Source of the DNA: Diphasiastrum complanatum
Taxonomy: Eukaryota; Streptophyta; Lycopodiopsida; Lycopodiales; Lycopodiaceae
Assembly: GCA_029204225.1 (NCBI GenBank)
Contig: MU831553.1
Location: 1-64,000 of the forward strand
DNA length: 64,000 bases
Direction of reading: 5' to 3'
Below the pieces are notes generated by a model that saw only the letters and a program-made list of their open reading frames with translations, was not told the DNA's origin and ran no database searches. This document shows positions 20,511-31,729 of this stretch, piece by piece (within the stretch, counting starts at the first letter, position 1; every line of letters begins with the position of its first letter). The translations under genes were made by a program, and so were the position numbers.

Positions 20511-20523
20511 AGCTTTGATACTA
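20511..20523 (-). other. Copia primer-binding site relic
   Basis: Reverse strand TAGTATCAAAGCT, a two-base variant of TGGTATCAGAGCT, immediately inside an LTR ending ATTCACA. It is followed by TGTGTTGCAG, like the leader GATTGTGTTTCAG of the element at 54323. Confidence 0.65.
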
Positions 20524-20880
20524 TGTGAATAATTTCAAATCATTTAAGATCCAAATCCATAACTTGATGTTTGGTTAGAAGAAAGCAAAAACATTGTCAT
20601 TAGAGAAAATAAGGTTTTTGTTTGTTGTCTATGTTTTCTCAAAGAGGAAGAGATTGTGTTCAACCTCTTCTGAACTTTGGGAGATGTGAACTCATCCAAT
20701 GATGCCATCCATTGTTGTCGGGAAACAAATTGGTTTTTCCAGTAAAGGGCATAGTTGGGAGGTACTATTGGATGGAACTTGAGTGCACTTTGGAAACCCT
20801 AGGTTGGCCATCGTGACATCGATTGTTGCTAGTTGGTGCTATGAGATTGGAGGTTGTTGGAGGAATCAACCATTGCTTGA
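20524..20880 (-). repeat. Copia LTR fragment, same family as the LTRs at 53-54 kb
   Basis: The inner 70 bp on the reverse strand (TTCTAACCAAACATC ... GGATCTTAAATGATTTGAAATTATTCACA) align with the end of the LTR at 54322 (TTCTAACCAAAGATC ... GGATCTTAAGGATCTGAAATCTTTCACA). The outer boundary is unclear. Confidence 0.6.
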
Positions 20881-21328
20881 TTAATGAAAATGTTTGCAAA
20901 TACTCACTGTCAGATACTCATTGCTGGCATGCTGGCTGTTCGCTGGCACTGTACATATAGTAAAAAATCCCAACTACATGAAAGGACATGTGTCCTAAAA
21001 TTGGCCTACCACCTGCCAAACTAAGGTCGGGCCTGATATGGCCAAATTCGACTGACAAACTTGAGACATGCCCTCGAGTATAGCATACACTGTATAAAAC
21101 TCTGTACATACTAACTTTTTCTACGTGTGGCTATCCGACTATCCCAAGTAGTCGTCTACGGGATTAGTGCCTGACTGATATGACAATAGTGGGTCACGTC
21201 CCGATAACAACCAAAAACTATAAATCCTAATTAACTGAAGATATGTACAGTTAATCACAATACTGCATTTTCAGCTTACAATAAACATACCAGATCAAAT
21301 CTGATTCTTAACACTCTCCCTTAAGCTC
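20846..21328 (-). repeat. Second Copia-type 3' LTR with polypurine tract
   Basis: On the reverse strand GAGCTTAAGGGAGAG (21314-21328) is followed by TGTTAAGAATCAGATTTG, the usual Copia purine tract and LTR start. The LTR runs leftwards at least 400 bp. Its far end near 20846 is a guess. No pol frame lies to the right, so it may belong to a non-coding derivative. Confidence 0.6.
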
Positions 21329-24300
21329 AAATGCAGTAGGAAAAAAGAAATATATCGCAGCAGCGCTTGGAGTGTCCAATAGATGTTATGCATATCCCTG
21401 CTACCTTGTACTTGACTCACACTCAAGCACATCATCAAACCACCAGGTTTGGCACACAAAGTATCATGTAAACACAATGCTCATACAGAGTCTCTACCAT
21501 ACTCTCGACCAACTGACTCGTCCCCATCCAACTTGAAACACAAGTGGACCACATGAGTGACATGGCTCAAACTGAGGAAATCCCACTGCCACCATGAGAC
21601 TTACATCCTCCATCTAGCTAGGCTGACATCCTATCAGACACTTACAAGCATAGACCTGTAAAGCTGACATAAATGAGCGACTGAGGCTCAACCTGAGGAA
21701 ATCTTACTGCCACCATAAGATTGTACCGTCACTAGATAGACAACTAGTAGACAATGACAAGTCAATGAGCATAAAATGATTACTTTGTTCTTGACGTAGC
21801 AAATGCACAACCACATACAACTCCGACTCAGATCTAGACTCTCATGACAAGGCAACATGCAAGCCCACACACACTCATGCAAACCAACACGAATGATAAA
21901 GCATCAAATACATGACCAAGGCCTGCCCATAAGTGGTATCTTGCCATCAAATCAGGTCCTCAACTGTGGCCTGCACCTGTAACCAAGATGCCCTCACACC
22001 CAAGCATTTCACATAGATGTCCTCATACATCATCCAAGATCAACCATCTTGAACCAATGAGTGCTCCAAGCCTCATCCCTGATGTATCTCCCAAACAAAG
22101 CTATGCTCCAAGCCGCTTTGCCCTAACATCCTGTTCAATAAGTCCTGAAGGCTGATCCCCATCCATTTCCCATGCTCCAAGCACAGGAGTCTACCAAGGA
22201 CTCAATGAATGAATGTACGCAAACCTCACCATAGGCTATACCTGAGTAGCTCACCCATCTCTGAGAGATACTGATGATGATCTTTCTGTCCTACATCTCA
22301 TGCAGGCTCAACTTCCCATGCTTGATGTTGCCAACTCTGATTTGACTAGTATATAGGCCTCCCACAAAGGAGCCTATCTCCCCAACACATCCATCATAGC
22401 ATCCAAGCCAAATCAAATGCAAACTAGATCCATTATCATGATGAATAATTCACCCACGATCCATACCATATCAGGTAGGATAGCTCCAGAACCCTGTACC
22501 TTGTACCATCTGATCACCAAGTATTCATTACCTATTGATGGCTCCCCAAGAATCTGTCCACTCGTAGTGCAACTAGACTCCAACTGAATCTAACCAAAAG
22601 CTGCATCTTGCTTACCAAATAATGATGGATAGAAACAACATGTGACGCCACCCTGGAGATAATTGTGCATATAACCATGTAGCTCACCTGATCACTCGCC
22701 AAAGTATTAGTTGTCACTCCCTGAGCAACCATTTCCATCCCTGCTGGCTCACAACCATGGACATGCTGGATCCACATCACCCCGTAATGCACTCCATGCC
22801 CTCAAAATATGTACCACCCCAAGTACACTCCATGCCACCTACTTCCAAGTAGGCTTGACCCATCCCTAGGTCACCACATGATGCACCGGATGAAGATCAT
22901 CATCCATACATCAAATGACATATCATACCTGAGCAACTGTAGCATCTCCCTGAGTGCCACCCCAATGGACTCGTCATCCACATACTATGCTCGCCTGATG
23001 TCTTCGATCCTGGTCACCATGCTACTAGACAAGCCGGACTCCAAAGCATCACCTGATCCACCTGGCTCCTAGCATCTGCTCACTCCTATGTGCCACCCAA
23101 CACCATGCCAACGCAAGCATATTCCCTGAGTTGCCGCTCATGGATCCTGAGACTATTGTCTCCCTGATCGTACTAAGGTATATGGCTCTGAGTGACTTCC
23201 TCTAGGCTTCCCCATGATCTCACCACCTGAGAATCTGCACCATGGAAATTCCAGCACCTGTGCCAAGCCTAGACTCTTGCAATACAGCCAAATGCATCTA
23301 TATATAGCTTATCCATGCCCGTGATGGTAGATCACTCTCCATCGATGCCAATGTCCAAAACCGGCCCCATGTTGTAATGCCAACTTGTACTACCAAATGA
23401 TCACACCATGAAGTCCTCACCATCAGTGTCCCCTATAGTAGATCGCTAGCAAAACACCCATCATAGTGTTTGCCCTCCGATTACACCCCGTGCGATCTCC
23501 ATCAGCTCTCCAACCTAGAGCTAGCTCTCAAAGCTTCACGCTTTGTCCATTTGCATTGCAGCTTCTTGATTCCATCATCAATCCCACCTGTAAGTCTTGT
23601 CCATGCCAATGACTCAAGTACAATATGAAATAGCTGCCCCCTGATGATCATCCCATGTCATCCTACAGTGCTATCCCTACCAGGTATTTCAATGCCATCC
23701 CTGATCATAAAGATCTGAGCATCTACCCTGTAGTGCCACCTGTATTCCCCCAAGCTAGCTCCAAGCTGCTCCTGTGAATGGTTCCAAACCACTCCCTAAG
23801 AATACACTGAGATGTGAACTCCAAAGCCACCATCAAGTCCCTCACATGACTGTGCATGCCAATATCCCTCCAACTAACCATGTGAGATCTTCCATGGCCC
23901 AAACCAAATGATCTGCACCTTGTCATTACTGGAATTTGCATCCCTGATGCAATACTGATATGGCAAATTGACTTGACTTACCCGGAATAGGCAGTTGAAG
24001 TGTATCTCCTCGATGACAAACCTGATACACTGCTCCATAGCTAAAATGGCTAGATCAAAATTGACTTACCGACTGCAAAACTACAAAATCATCACACTCA
24101 CCACTCTCCAAGAGCATCCAAAGTGTGATTACTGACCCATTTTTCATCCTCTGCATGTCCCACACACAACTCATCCAATGCAAGTCCGCTATCTTGCCCA
24201 ATGGCTTCCAACTAGCACCACTTTGCACTTCCATCACCTGTGACCGCCAATATGTGTGTACCTCCAATCTAGCCCATATTTCCCTCCAAACAAGAAATTT

Positions 24301-25030
24301 CCAAGCTACAGATGCTTGTGTCAATGCAGCTATCACCTGACTCGACAATACCATCGCCAATCATGCATTTGAGAGCGTTCCCCCAAAACGTCATCTGACA
24401 TTGGTCAGTTTGAACTCCAAGAGTTGAACCTGATCACAAGAATTTGTCACCTGTAACTGGCATACCATGCCTACCTCTCACCTGTGATTGCTTGCCCTCT
24501 CAAAATTGTCGCCAATGATGAGTAGTCATGCCGCCAAACTGCACTTCCGTCACCAAAACTAGCTTTCTCCACACAATTCCGCTACCATTTGCCCCCATAC
24601 TGCATTTACCACTTCCAAACACCTTGTTACCCTATCAAGAGTAAGTAATAATGATTTCGAAGCGATAATGCCTCATTGTACCGCCCTGTAGCAGGTTTTG
24701 CCAGCCAAAAAGTGTCCCGAATTTGGCCCTACGGTAATCAAATAGTGAATGTAGCCCATCACTAGGTCACTCGCACTCTGCTCGATCGAATGGTAATGAA
24801 AAATCCTTGAAACGCCTTTCTTCTTGCTCTATGACGTCGCTCTTCTGCTAGCTCTGAACAGCCAGTTTCAGGAGTCATTTTGGCCCAAGGATGGCCAAAA
24901 TAGGTGCCTTCTAGCCAAAGATAGATCCAAAACCAATATGCCTTGCAAAATCAAACTGATTCTTCATAATGAAGATTTTTAATGAAGTAAAGTCCATTCT
25001 GGACTTCGGGTCCAATCAGCCCTTTTCTCA
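21329..25030. other. Non-coding block with strong C over G bias on the forward strand
   Basis: No coding similarity is visible on either strand over about 3.7 kb. Sampled 60-base lines near 22861 and 23041 have 18 C to 9 G and 25 C to 8 G. Words such as CATGCC, CACCTG and CTGATC recur throughout. Within it, GGCTCAA(A/C)CTGAGGAAATC(C/T)(C/T)ACTGCCACCAT is repeated at about 21567 and 21687. The bordering purine tract and LTR at 21328 suggest that this is the interior of a non-coding LTR element. Confidence 0.5.
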
Positions 25031-25039
25031 AAAATCAAT

Positions 25040-25760
25040 CTACGGATGATGTGATGTGAGTACCAAGTGATTCACCTGCATGGAAACATATTGAAGACCA
25101 ATGGCCCAAGTTTAAAAATGAACCTCGTAATTTGAGATTTGTCCTTACTATGGATGGCGTAAATCCTTTTAGCATTCAATCATCAACTTGGTCCACATGG
25201 CCAGTTGTGCTCGTTAATTATAACATACCTCCACGGTTGAGATGAGATACTTGTTATTGGCTTTATTGATTGCAGGAAAGTACAAAGCCAAGAACATGAA
25301 TGTGTATCTTGCACCTTTGGTCGATGAATTGTGCATTCTTTGGATATTCACGCTTACGACATCTCGAGACCTGGAACTTCATTGTTTGTGGAATTCTAAT
25401 GTGGACAATGCATGACTACCCCAGTTTAAGCAAATGTTCATGTATCTATATAATGAATCTAATCCGTTTTAGGGTTTAATGTTTGAGTATATTTAACTAA
25501 GCTTATGTTTAATTTGGTTTATGAACTATGCAAGTTTAACCAAATCGGGTTATAGCATTTGTGAACCACTTTGGAGGGTCGACATAGCACAAATATGTTA
25601 AAAAAAGTGGTGTACGAAAATCATCACAAATACTTGCCACCTGATCATCCTTGTCGAAGGTTGAATAGGCGATTTTTTGGAGAGTGAGGAGATAATCCTC
25701 TAACTACACCACCACTCCCACGCATGGGAGTAGCAGAATGGCATGGTGAATAGCTTAAAT
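25040..25760 (+). pseudogene. CACTA TNP2 transposase relic
   Basis: The forward translation shows TNP2 landmarks in order: SDSPAWKHIEDQWPKFKNEP, LRFVLTMDGVNPFSIQSS, TWSTWPVVLVNYNIPPRLR, KNMNVYLAPLVDELCILW and YLPPDHPCRR. TNP2 is the catalytic transposase of En/Spm-type elements. MDGVNPF contains the conserved aspartate of the family. Stops and frame changes interrupt it (after RLR, within the LALI region, after FFGE). Only the central part of the roughly 700-residue protein remains. No CACTA terminus is visible around it. Confidence 0.85.
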
Positions 25761-25774
25761 ATCACGACGTTAAT

Positions 25775-26208
25775 TCTTCATGGAATGAACTGAATTCGAT
25801 GAAGGATACAAAATGCATGCTGGCCCCGGAATACAAGATGATTGACATGGGTCCAGCCCACTATTGTCTCGAAATCCAAATTCAACGAGATCGTCCCAGC
25901 AGACTGATCTTCATCAGTCAGCAACGATATCTCAACAACGTGCTGGAAAAGTATGGAATGGCCAACTTCAAACCCAGTCTCTTTTCACTCGACCCTGGAC
26001 TAAAGATATCAAAGGAACAGTCTCCTCAAACTGAGGCTAAAAAGAAGGAGATGAAGCGCTACCCAATTCAATCCATCATCGGCTCACTGATGTACGCAAT
26101 GATTTGCACGTGACCAGACCTTGCATATTCGATCAGTACACTAATCCAGTTCCTGTCAAATCTAGGCATAGCTCATTGGAAAGCGCTAACAAAAGTCATG
26201 AAGAGATA
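25775..26208 (+). pseudogene. Copia RT C-terminal fragment
   Basis: Shows MIDMGPAHYCLEIQIQRD, RLIFISQQRYLNNVLEKYGM, then YPIQSIIGSLMYAMICT, a stop, and PDLAYSISTLIQFLSN. These correspond to the RT strand after the catalytic box and the connection region up to the RNase H boundary. The palm with YVDD is missing at the 5' side, where the CACTA relic adjoins. One TGA at 26111 replaces the usual R codon of TRPDLAY. Confidence 0.85.
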
Positions 26209-26546
26209 AGCTCACACGACTAGATAGAAAATTGGTGAGCACACCTGTATGTGGAACCTCGGGCTCTCCCATGTGGAAGGATGGTTCATGGTAGTGCAAA
26301 TAGTCATTTTGATCCATTCACAATGGTGAGCCCATTGGTGGTGTTGGTTCTTCAGTAATGTGAGGTTCTGCAGCTGCTTCTCTCGCTCGTGCAGCTTTCT
26401 CATCTTGTGCTTTCTGTATCCAATGGCATGGTTTGGTATTGCCTTCCTTCTTCCCTCACATTTGCATAGGGTCCTATGGTTGATTGTTGATCATCTGCCA
26501 TTGATACAGATGAGGGTGGTGGGGATGGAGCCTCTTCCTTCCATTT

Positions 26547-26836
26547 CTATGCTAGTGTAACCGCTAATACTGGAACATGAAAAATGGTATTTTTCAGTGG
26601 CGTCCTTCTTGGAACTATTGTTGGTTGCACTGAGATCAAATTTAGAGACGCACTGGTCCCAAGTTTGAATGGGCAATTCTTGTAGCAATGCATGTATCCA
26701 CATTCTCGGCAGAAGGGGTTATACATGCCCTTTTGAGTACATTCAACAATTCTGTGCCCTTCTCCGCATCCATAGCAGTCGTAAATTCTTCTACCTTGAC
26801 GTTGAGGTTGGGAAGCATAGGGGTCGCATAGTACTC
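26547..26836 (-). pseudogene. Gag-like ORF with two CX2CX3HX4C zinc knuckles
   Basis: Reverse frame from about 26836 to a stop at 26547: DPYASQPQRQGRRIYD, then CYGCGEGHRIVEC, a short spacer, CRECGYMHCYKNC, and a proline/threonine tail. Both knuckles have three residues between the second cysteine and histidine, where retroviral knuckles have four. A relative occurs at 58965-59165 on the same strand (PFCRECGYRHCYKN). I read this as the RNA-binding end of a Gag protein. The rest of the element is not identified. Function of the non-standard spacing is unknown. Confidence 0.55.
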
Positions 26837-27079
26837 GTTGATTGCTAGATCGACAAATGTCTCATCCGGTCCATACCACTGCTACTGCTCAGGCGAAGGT
26901 GATGCTTCATGTTCTGCTGCTGTCAAATTCACATGGGCCACTTGATTGTTGGTTGGCCCTGGTGGTGCAGGTAAGGCTATACGTTGTTGGTTATTTGGCA
27001 CGCCATGTTGTTCTACATGAAATTTGCTTAAATAATATTCATATTATTTCTCAAATATGGATAGCTTTTTGAAGCATAT

Positions 27080-28268
27080 TAGAATTAATGATAAGCAAAT
27101 GCAGGTTCTTGACAAATAATTCTGGAAAATGTACTAAAATCACAAGCTATGAAGTATCTCTCACCTTCTATGGAGGTTGACTAGTTTTCATTTTATATTT
27201 CTTTGGTGACTTGCAATGGGAAATTGAGATGGAAATAAGATAAAAAGCTCATGGGTAGATATTGATGAAAAACAAAATCTTATCTTGACTAATGTAAGCA
27301 TTTTAATTCATGCCAACATAGGGGATAGGAGAATCTAACATATTATGAGAAACAACAACAAAGATATATTCTCATGAGTAGATATAGATGAAAAAATAGA
27401 AATCTTATTTGGATTATAGGTAGAGGGAAATCTAACACAATATAAAAATCTTATTTGGACTATAGGTAGAGGGGAATGGGAGCATGTAACACAAAATAAA
27501 AAATCTTATTTGGATTATAGGCAGAGAGGAATGGGAGTATCTAACACAATATAAAAAATCTATATATAAGATATTATTTTCATGAGTAGTTATAGATGGA
27601 CAAAATGAGTCTTATTTAATTTATAAGCTTCTTGGTATTTGTCACTGGAAGAGATGTGGGCATCTATCACATTATGAAAATGCCAAGCTATATGGATATG
27701 TCATATCTAGTTTGATTATTATAACTTGCATATAGATTGTAGACTTAGAAATAGCAAAAATATGCTTGTAGAAACTCGTGGCATTTCGCATGCATTAATT
27801 GTAAGTGATCCATAGTGACATGCAAAACATGCAGCGAAATGGACACATGCATGATGATTTGTACAATTCTAGTTAGAACTAGGACACTTGGTAAAAGTAG
27901 GTAGAGATTTATGCATGAGATGTGACAAATGTCACATAGACTCTAGTTTTCACTTTAGATGTCATTAAAAGGTGGATGGATGTGGTTCTACCTCGAGCTA
28001 CCTCAAATTCCATAAATATGTGTAGCCATTCTCATAATGGATGATGAAGAACCAAAGCTTTTTAACTATCTCATGCCATTTTGGATCCACACACTTTTTT
28101 GCTTGATATCTCTCTCACTTTCTCTCTCTAAGTCGTGTTGAGGCTAATGCTAATTCAATAATTTCTTGTACTTTTGCTCATTTATGATTCATTGTTATCA
28201 TGCTCTGATTCTTAGCATGCTAGATTGTGGTTAAGCCATAACTCTGAATGTGTCGTGATGATCATCAC
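27080..28268. other. AT-rich stretch without recognised genes
   Basis: No domain-bearing frame seen. It includes a triplicated 55-bp unit and a T/C-rich patch near 28090-28125. Confidence 0.5.
27402..27558. repeat. Three tandem units of about 50-55 bp
   Basis: TCTTATTTGGATTATAGGTAGAG...CTAACACAATATAAAAA at 27402, 27449 and 27504. The second and third units share GGAATGGGAGCATGTAACAC-type middle parts, and the first lacks about 8 bp. Confidence 0.85.
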
Positions 28269-28757
28269 TCAGTTGTCGTATGAGCTTGGCAAGCTTGTAA
28301 GCAGTTGCATCACTGCATCTTGATCGTCTATGACAGATCCGACAGCGGCCATTTGCCTTAGCAGGTTCTTGAATTGATTGATGTGATTTTGCAAGGAATC
28401 ACCATTCGCCATCTTGAGGGAGTAGAATTTCTTCCTGAAATGTAGCTTGGAAGCTATATCTTGCACTTCGTATAGTGTGCTCAAGATGTCCTAGACTTCT
28501 TTCGATGTTTGGGCCTCAAATACATGGCCGATCTGGGTATCCGTAATGTTGAGGATGATCAACGCGAAAGCCTTTCCATCCTTCAGCATTCATCTGGCAA
28601 TTGCTGTGTCGTCTGCTTCGGGTTTCCCTTCTGTACCTGTAACAACGTCATACAATTCTTTAGCCATTAGTACAGTTTTCATCTTAAATTTTCATAGATG
28701 GTAATTGGCTCCATCAAGCTTGTCCATGATGGGACTGGCTTTCCCTTGGGAATCCAT
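28269..28757 (-). pseudogene. Copia Gag N-terminal region
   Basis: Starts MDSQGKASPIMDKLDGANYHL at 28757 and proceeds KMKTVLMAKELYDVVTGTEG, DILSTLYEVQDIASKLHF and LLRQMAAVGSVIDDQDAVMQ, LLTSLPSSYDN, the UBN2/retrotran_gag_2-type Gag of plant Copia elements. Three in-frame stops sit where the family has tryptophan (HL*KFKMK, AR*MLKDGK, KEV*DILS). Downstream zinc knuckle and pol are absent. Confidence 0.85.
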
Positions 28758-28885
28758 GTGGAAGATTAGTCTAAGTGATAGGAAAAACTATCAGTGACTT
28801 AAGTATGAATTACAGAACAAGAAGACAATTACTCTATCGGCTAGTAGAGTCTTGTACTGTGGAAGCTTATCAAGCTATGAAAATA

Positions 28886-28897
28886 GCTCTGATACTA
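28886..28897 (-). other. Copia primer-binding site relic
   Basis: Reverse strand TAGTATCAGAGC, one base from TGGTATCAGAGC, lying between the CCAACA LTR end (28898) and Gag start (28757). Confidence 0.8.
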
Positions 28898-30020
28898 TGT
28901 TGGAAAAGGAGGGTGTGTGAGTGTGAGAAACTAAAATAGCTCGAAAAAGAATGAACACGAAAAGAAGCGAACTCGAAACTCAAATAAGAAACGAACTTTA
29001 ACGAAAATTATTTGTGTGTAGCGGAATGAGCTATATTACTCTTTCCCTAACCATGACTACGCCTATCAAAACCGAACAGAATGTTAGTGATAGAGATCAC
29101 GGTCGATTTGATTATGTAGCCAAACATTAAGCAACAAAACGTCAGAAGAATAATTTGTCGCAAACAGCTAGACAAATTATTAGTCGTAAATGATTCGCGA
29201 AGAACTAGACTGAGATCGACTGATAATCAGTCGCGAAAGACAAGACTAAATATTAGTCTTCAATAGCTAGACTGATAATAATTTGCTAAGAACATATTAC
29301 TAGATTGAGCAATAAGAGAGTCAGATAGAATGAAGAAAAGCATAGCAATATTGACACAAATCTGAACGCAGAACAACAGAGCTGTTATCAGATTAAGTTG
29401 AGCAAAATATACATGTCAATAATGTTGTGGAGCACAAGACAATAGCGGACGAAACCACGTGCTCTATAAAGCTAATTCAATTTGTAAAAGGAATGAACCT
29501 ATTACTGACACAAAAGAATCAATGTGCAAGGCATCTAATTTTCGTCTATCTCTGATAAGCTTCTGATGCTATTATTTCACACACTGTACACACACACAGA
29601 ATACGCAAATGGTATTCAATATATACACAATTTTACAGGTGTGTAGATGTGAAAAGGCCGCGACGTCAGCCTTTGCTGAAATGAACGTTGGTGAAGATGC
29701 GAAAAATGCGACACTCTGACAAAATGCCTTAGGATTTGACTTATAGGGTGTCTTCGCTTTTCCTAAGGCACCTTCAACATTTTGTAAGGTAGTGTCACCT
29801 TTTTTGCCTATCACAAATCACGTGTAAAAACACAGTGTCACGTTTTTCATCTTTTTCGCTTGTGAAAATTTATTTGTATTTATGCAGACAATCGAGTTTT
29901 TTTTTCCTGTCTTATTTTACATGTAAATATGCAGACTGTGCGACAACATGAGTAAAAATGCAGCATGAATGGAGGCATATTAAAATAGGATTTAGGAGAG
30001 TAGAGGAGATAAATCCAACA
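28898..30020 (-). repeat. 5' LTR of the Copia Gag relic
   Basis: Forward strand begins TGTTGGAAAAGG at the primer-binding site and, by matching terminal words, ends AAATCCAACA at 30020. On the reverse strand this gives TGTTGGATTT...CCAACA, a common Copia LTR form. Length about 1.1 kb. The outer end is inferred from the terminal motif only, since no second LTR copy is present. Confidence 0.55.
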
Positions 30021-30457
30021 TTCCCAACATGTGACAATTCAGTCTAATTCAACAAATGAACTGTTTGTCGTCTTTTTCGCATTTTTCCAAAATGCAACAA
30101 AAGCGACATGAGTCTGTTTTGACATCAGTTTCAACACCTTCGAGTGTTTCTGTAGAATGCGAAAATGCAAAGGGTGTCTATTTTGACGAGAAACGTCTCC
30201 AGCTATTTCCAAAGAAATGCAAAAAATGCAAAGTATGCGACCAAAGTCTATTCTGGAGATATCCAGCCGAAGTCCACAACAAACTTGTGTATTTCGGTGA
30301 CTTCAAGTTGTTTGACCATGTACACATTGTACAACTGTCATTATAGTTCAAATACTTCTTGAGTACAATGACTTACAGAGTTGGTAGTTAAACATTTATT
30401 GTAATCAATTACAAAGATACGGTGTATAAGTACATCTTCATCATGCATTCTCTATGA
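30021..30457 (+). other. Unassigned stretch with a 96-codon open frame
   Basis: A frame at 30056-30346 has cysteine-containing segments (SVECENAKGVY, KKCKKCKVCDQSLFWRYP) but matches no family I know. It may be part of an LTR-flanking sequence. Treated as unassigned. Confidence 0.25.
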
Positions 30458-31003
30458 TGTTCCCCCAACAGAGTGGCACATATCTAGCATCCAAGTTACG
30501 CCTCCATTCGAGTTTCAGTGTTGTTTAAGTTTTTAGTGTAATATAGAAACAACACGCTCTTTCATCTGTGTCTAACGTAGATGTTTGCATGTTGTGATTT
30601 GATTATACTTTCTACTGCTTATTCACGCTGGTTCACTCACTCTGATCAGATCATGGATGTCTACAACTCCTTAGTATTTGATCAGACAACGGCTGTCTTT
30701 GACGCCTGAGGAACAACATTATCATATTGCACGATCACTCTAAAAATTCTGAACTGAACTTATTAGTGAAGTAATTAGCAATGATACCACACTTTATCTA
30801 ATCTCTTCGGCGGACTATACTCATATTTATTTGAGTATGAATTATTTTTAAGATCTTGTAGGTGAGAAGGCTTGAGCTGTGATTATATTTTTACATTTAC
30901 ATTCTTTTATATTGTTCTTGCTTATAGCTAACCCATAATAATATGAGAGTTGTTCCGCAACTATTTTCTTCTCTCTTCCTCCGTTTGCATCCCGCCTTCA
31001 ACA
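30458..31003 (+). repeat. Probable 5' LTR of a forward Copia relic
   Basis: Ends CCTTCAACA directly before a primer-binding site at 31007. The start TGTTCCCCCAACA at 30458 is a guess from the TG and the size. No second copy is present in the window. Confidence 0.45.
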
Positions 31004-31006
31004 AAT

Positions 31007-31018
31007 TGGTATTAGAGC
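31007..31018 (+). other. Copia primer-binding site relic
   Basis: TGGTATTAGAGC, one base from TGGTATCAGAGC, followed 46 bases later by the Gag start region. Confidence 0.75.
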
Positions 31019-31063
31019 TTAGCTCAATAAACTGAGAGATTGCTCTATTCTATTACTGTCAGT

Positions 31064-31725
31064 ATGTCTCTTACCAGTAACTCCTCATCTTCTTCATGCA
31101 ACGAGATTAGGGATCATTGACAAGTTCAACGGTTCTAACTTTTACATCTAGTAGTTAAAACTTCGGATGATGCTGATAGATATAGACCTTTGGGTCGTTC
31201 TAGACGGGTCTACCCGCAACTAGAGGAGAGGATGACGCTGATCATAAATTAGCTAAGGCATGGAAGATCAAGGACCAGAAGGCCCGAGCATCGATCACGT
31301 TGAATCTGGCCAAATCCCAGATTTCTCACATTACTACATGCAAGTCCTCTAAGGACACATTAGATTTGTTATCAAATATCTATGAGACTCAAGATGTAGC
31401 CACACGGTTGCACCTTAGAAGGATGTTCTTCACACTTAGAATGTTTGATTCTACAACCATCATTTCTCACATCAACAGCTTCAAATCTTTATTAGATCAA
31501 TTATCTACACCCTATACACCAAGAAAAAAGACTATTCCAAGGGCAAAAATCAAGTGCAGCAGCAGCAACAACAACAACAACAGTAGAAGCCTCATACTCA
31601 AGTTGAGAATGGTGGATCATGCAAGAAGCTCTTCTACAGATACTATAAGAGAGCGAATCACGACATCAAATGCAACCATAGAAAAATATCATAGTGAAAT
31701 TTTGCTATCGATTCAACCAAGACAT
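31064..31725 (+). pseudogene. Copia Gag relic with degenerate zinc knuckle
   Basis: After ATG at 31064 the readable pieces are IDKFNGSNFYI, LRMMLIDIDLWVVLDG, KDQKARASITLNLAKSQISH, DLLSNIYETQDVATRLHLRR and ISHINSFKSLLDQLS, in the usual Copia Gag order. The knuckle region reads FYRYYKRANHDIKC, in which the first two cysteines of CX2C have become tyrosines. Consecutive TAG codons follow FYI, and at least one frame change occurs near 31210. No pol follows. Confidence 0.75.
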
Positions 31726-31729
31726 TAGG

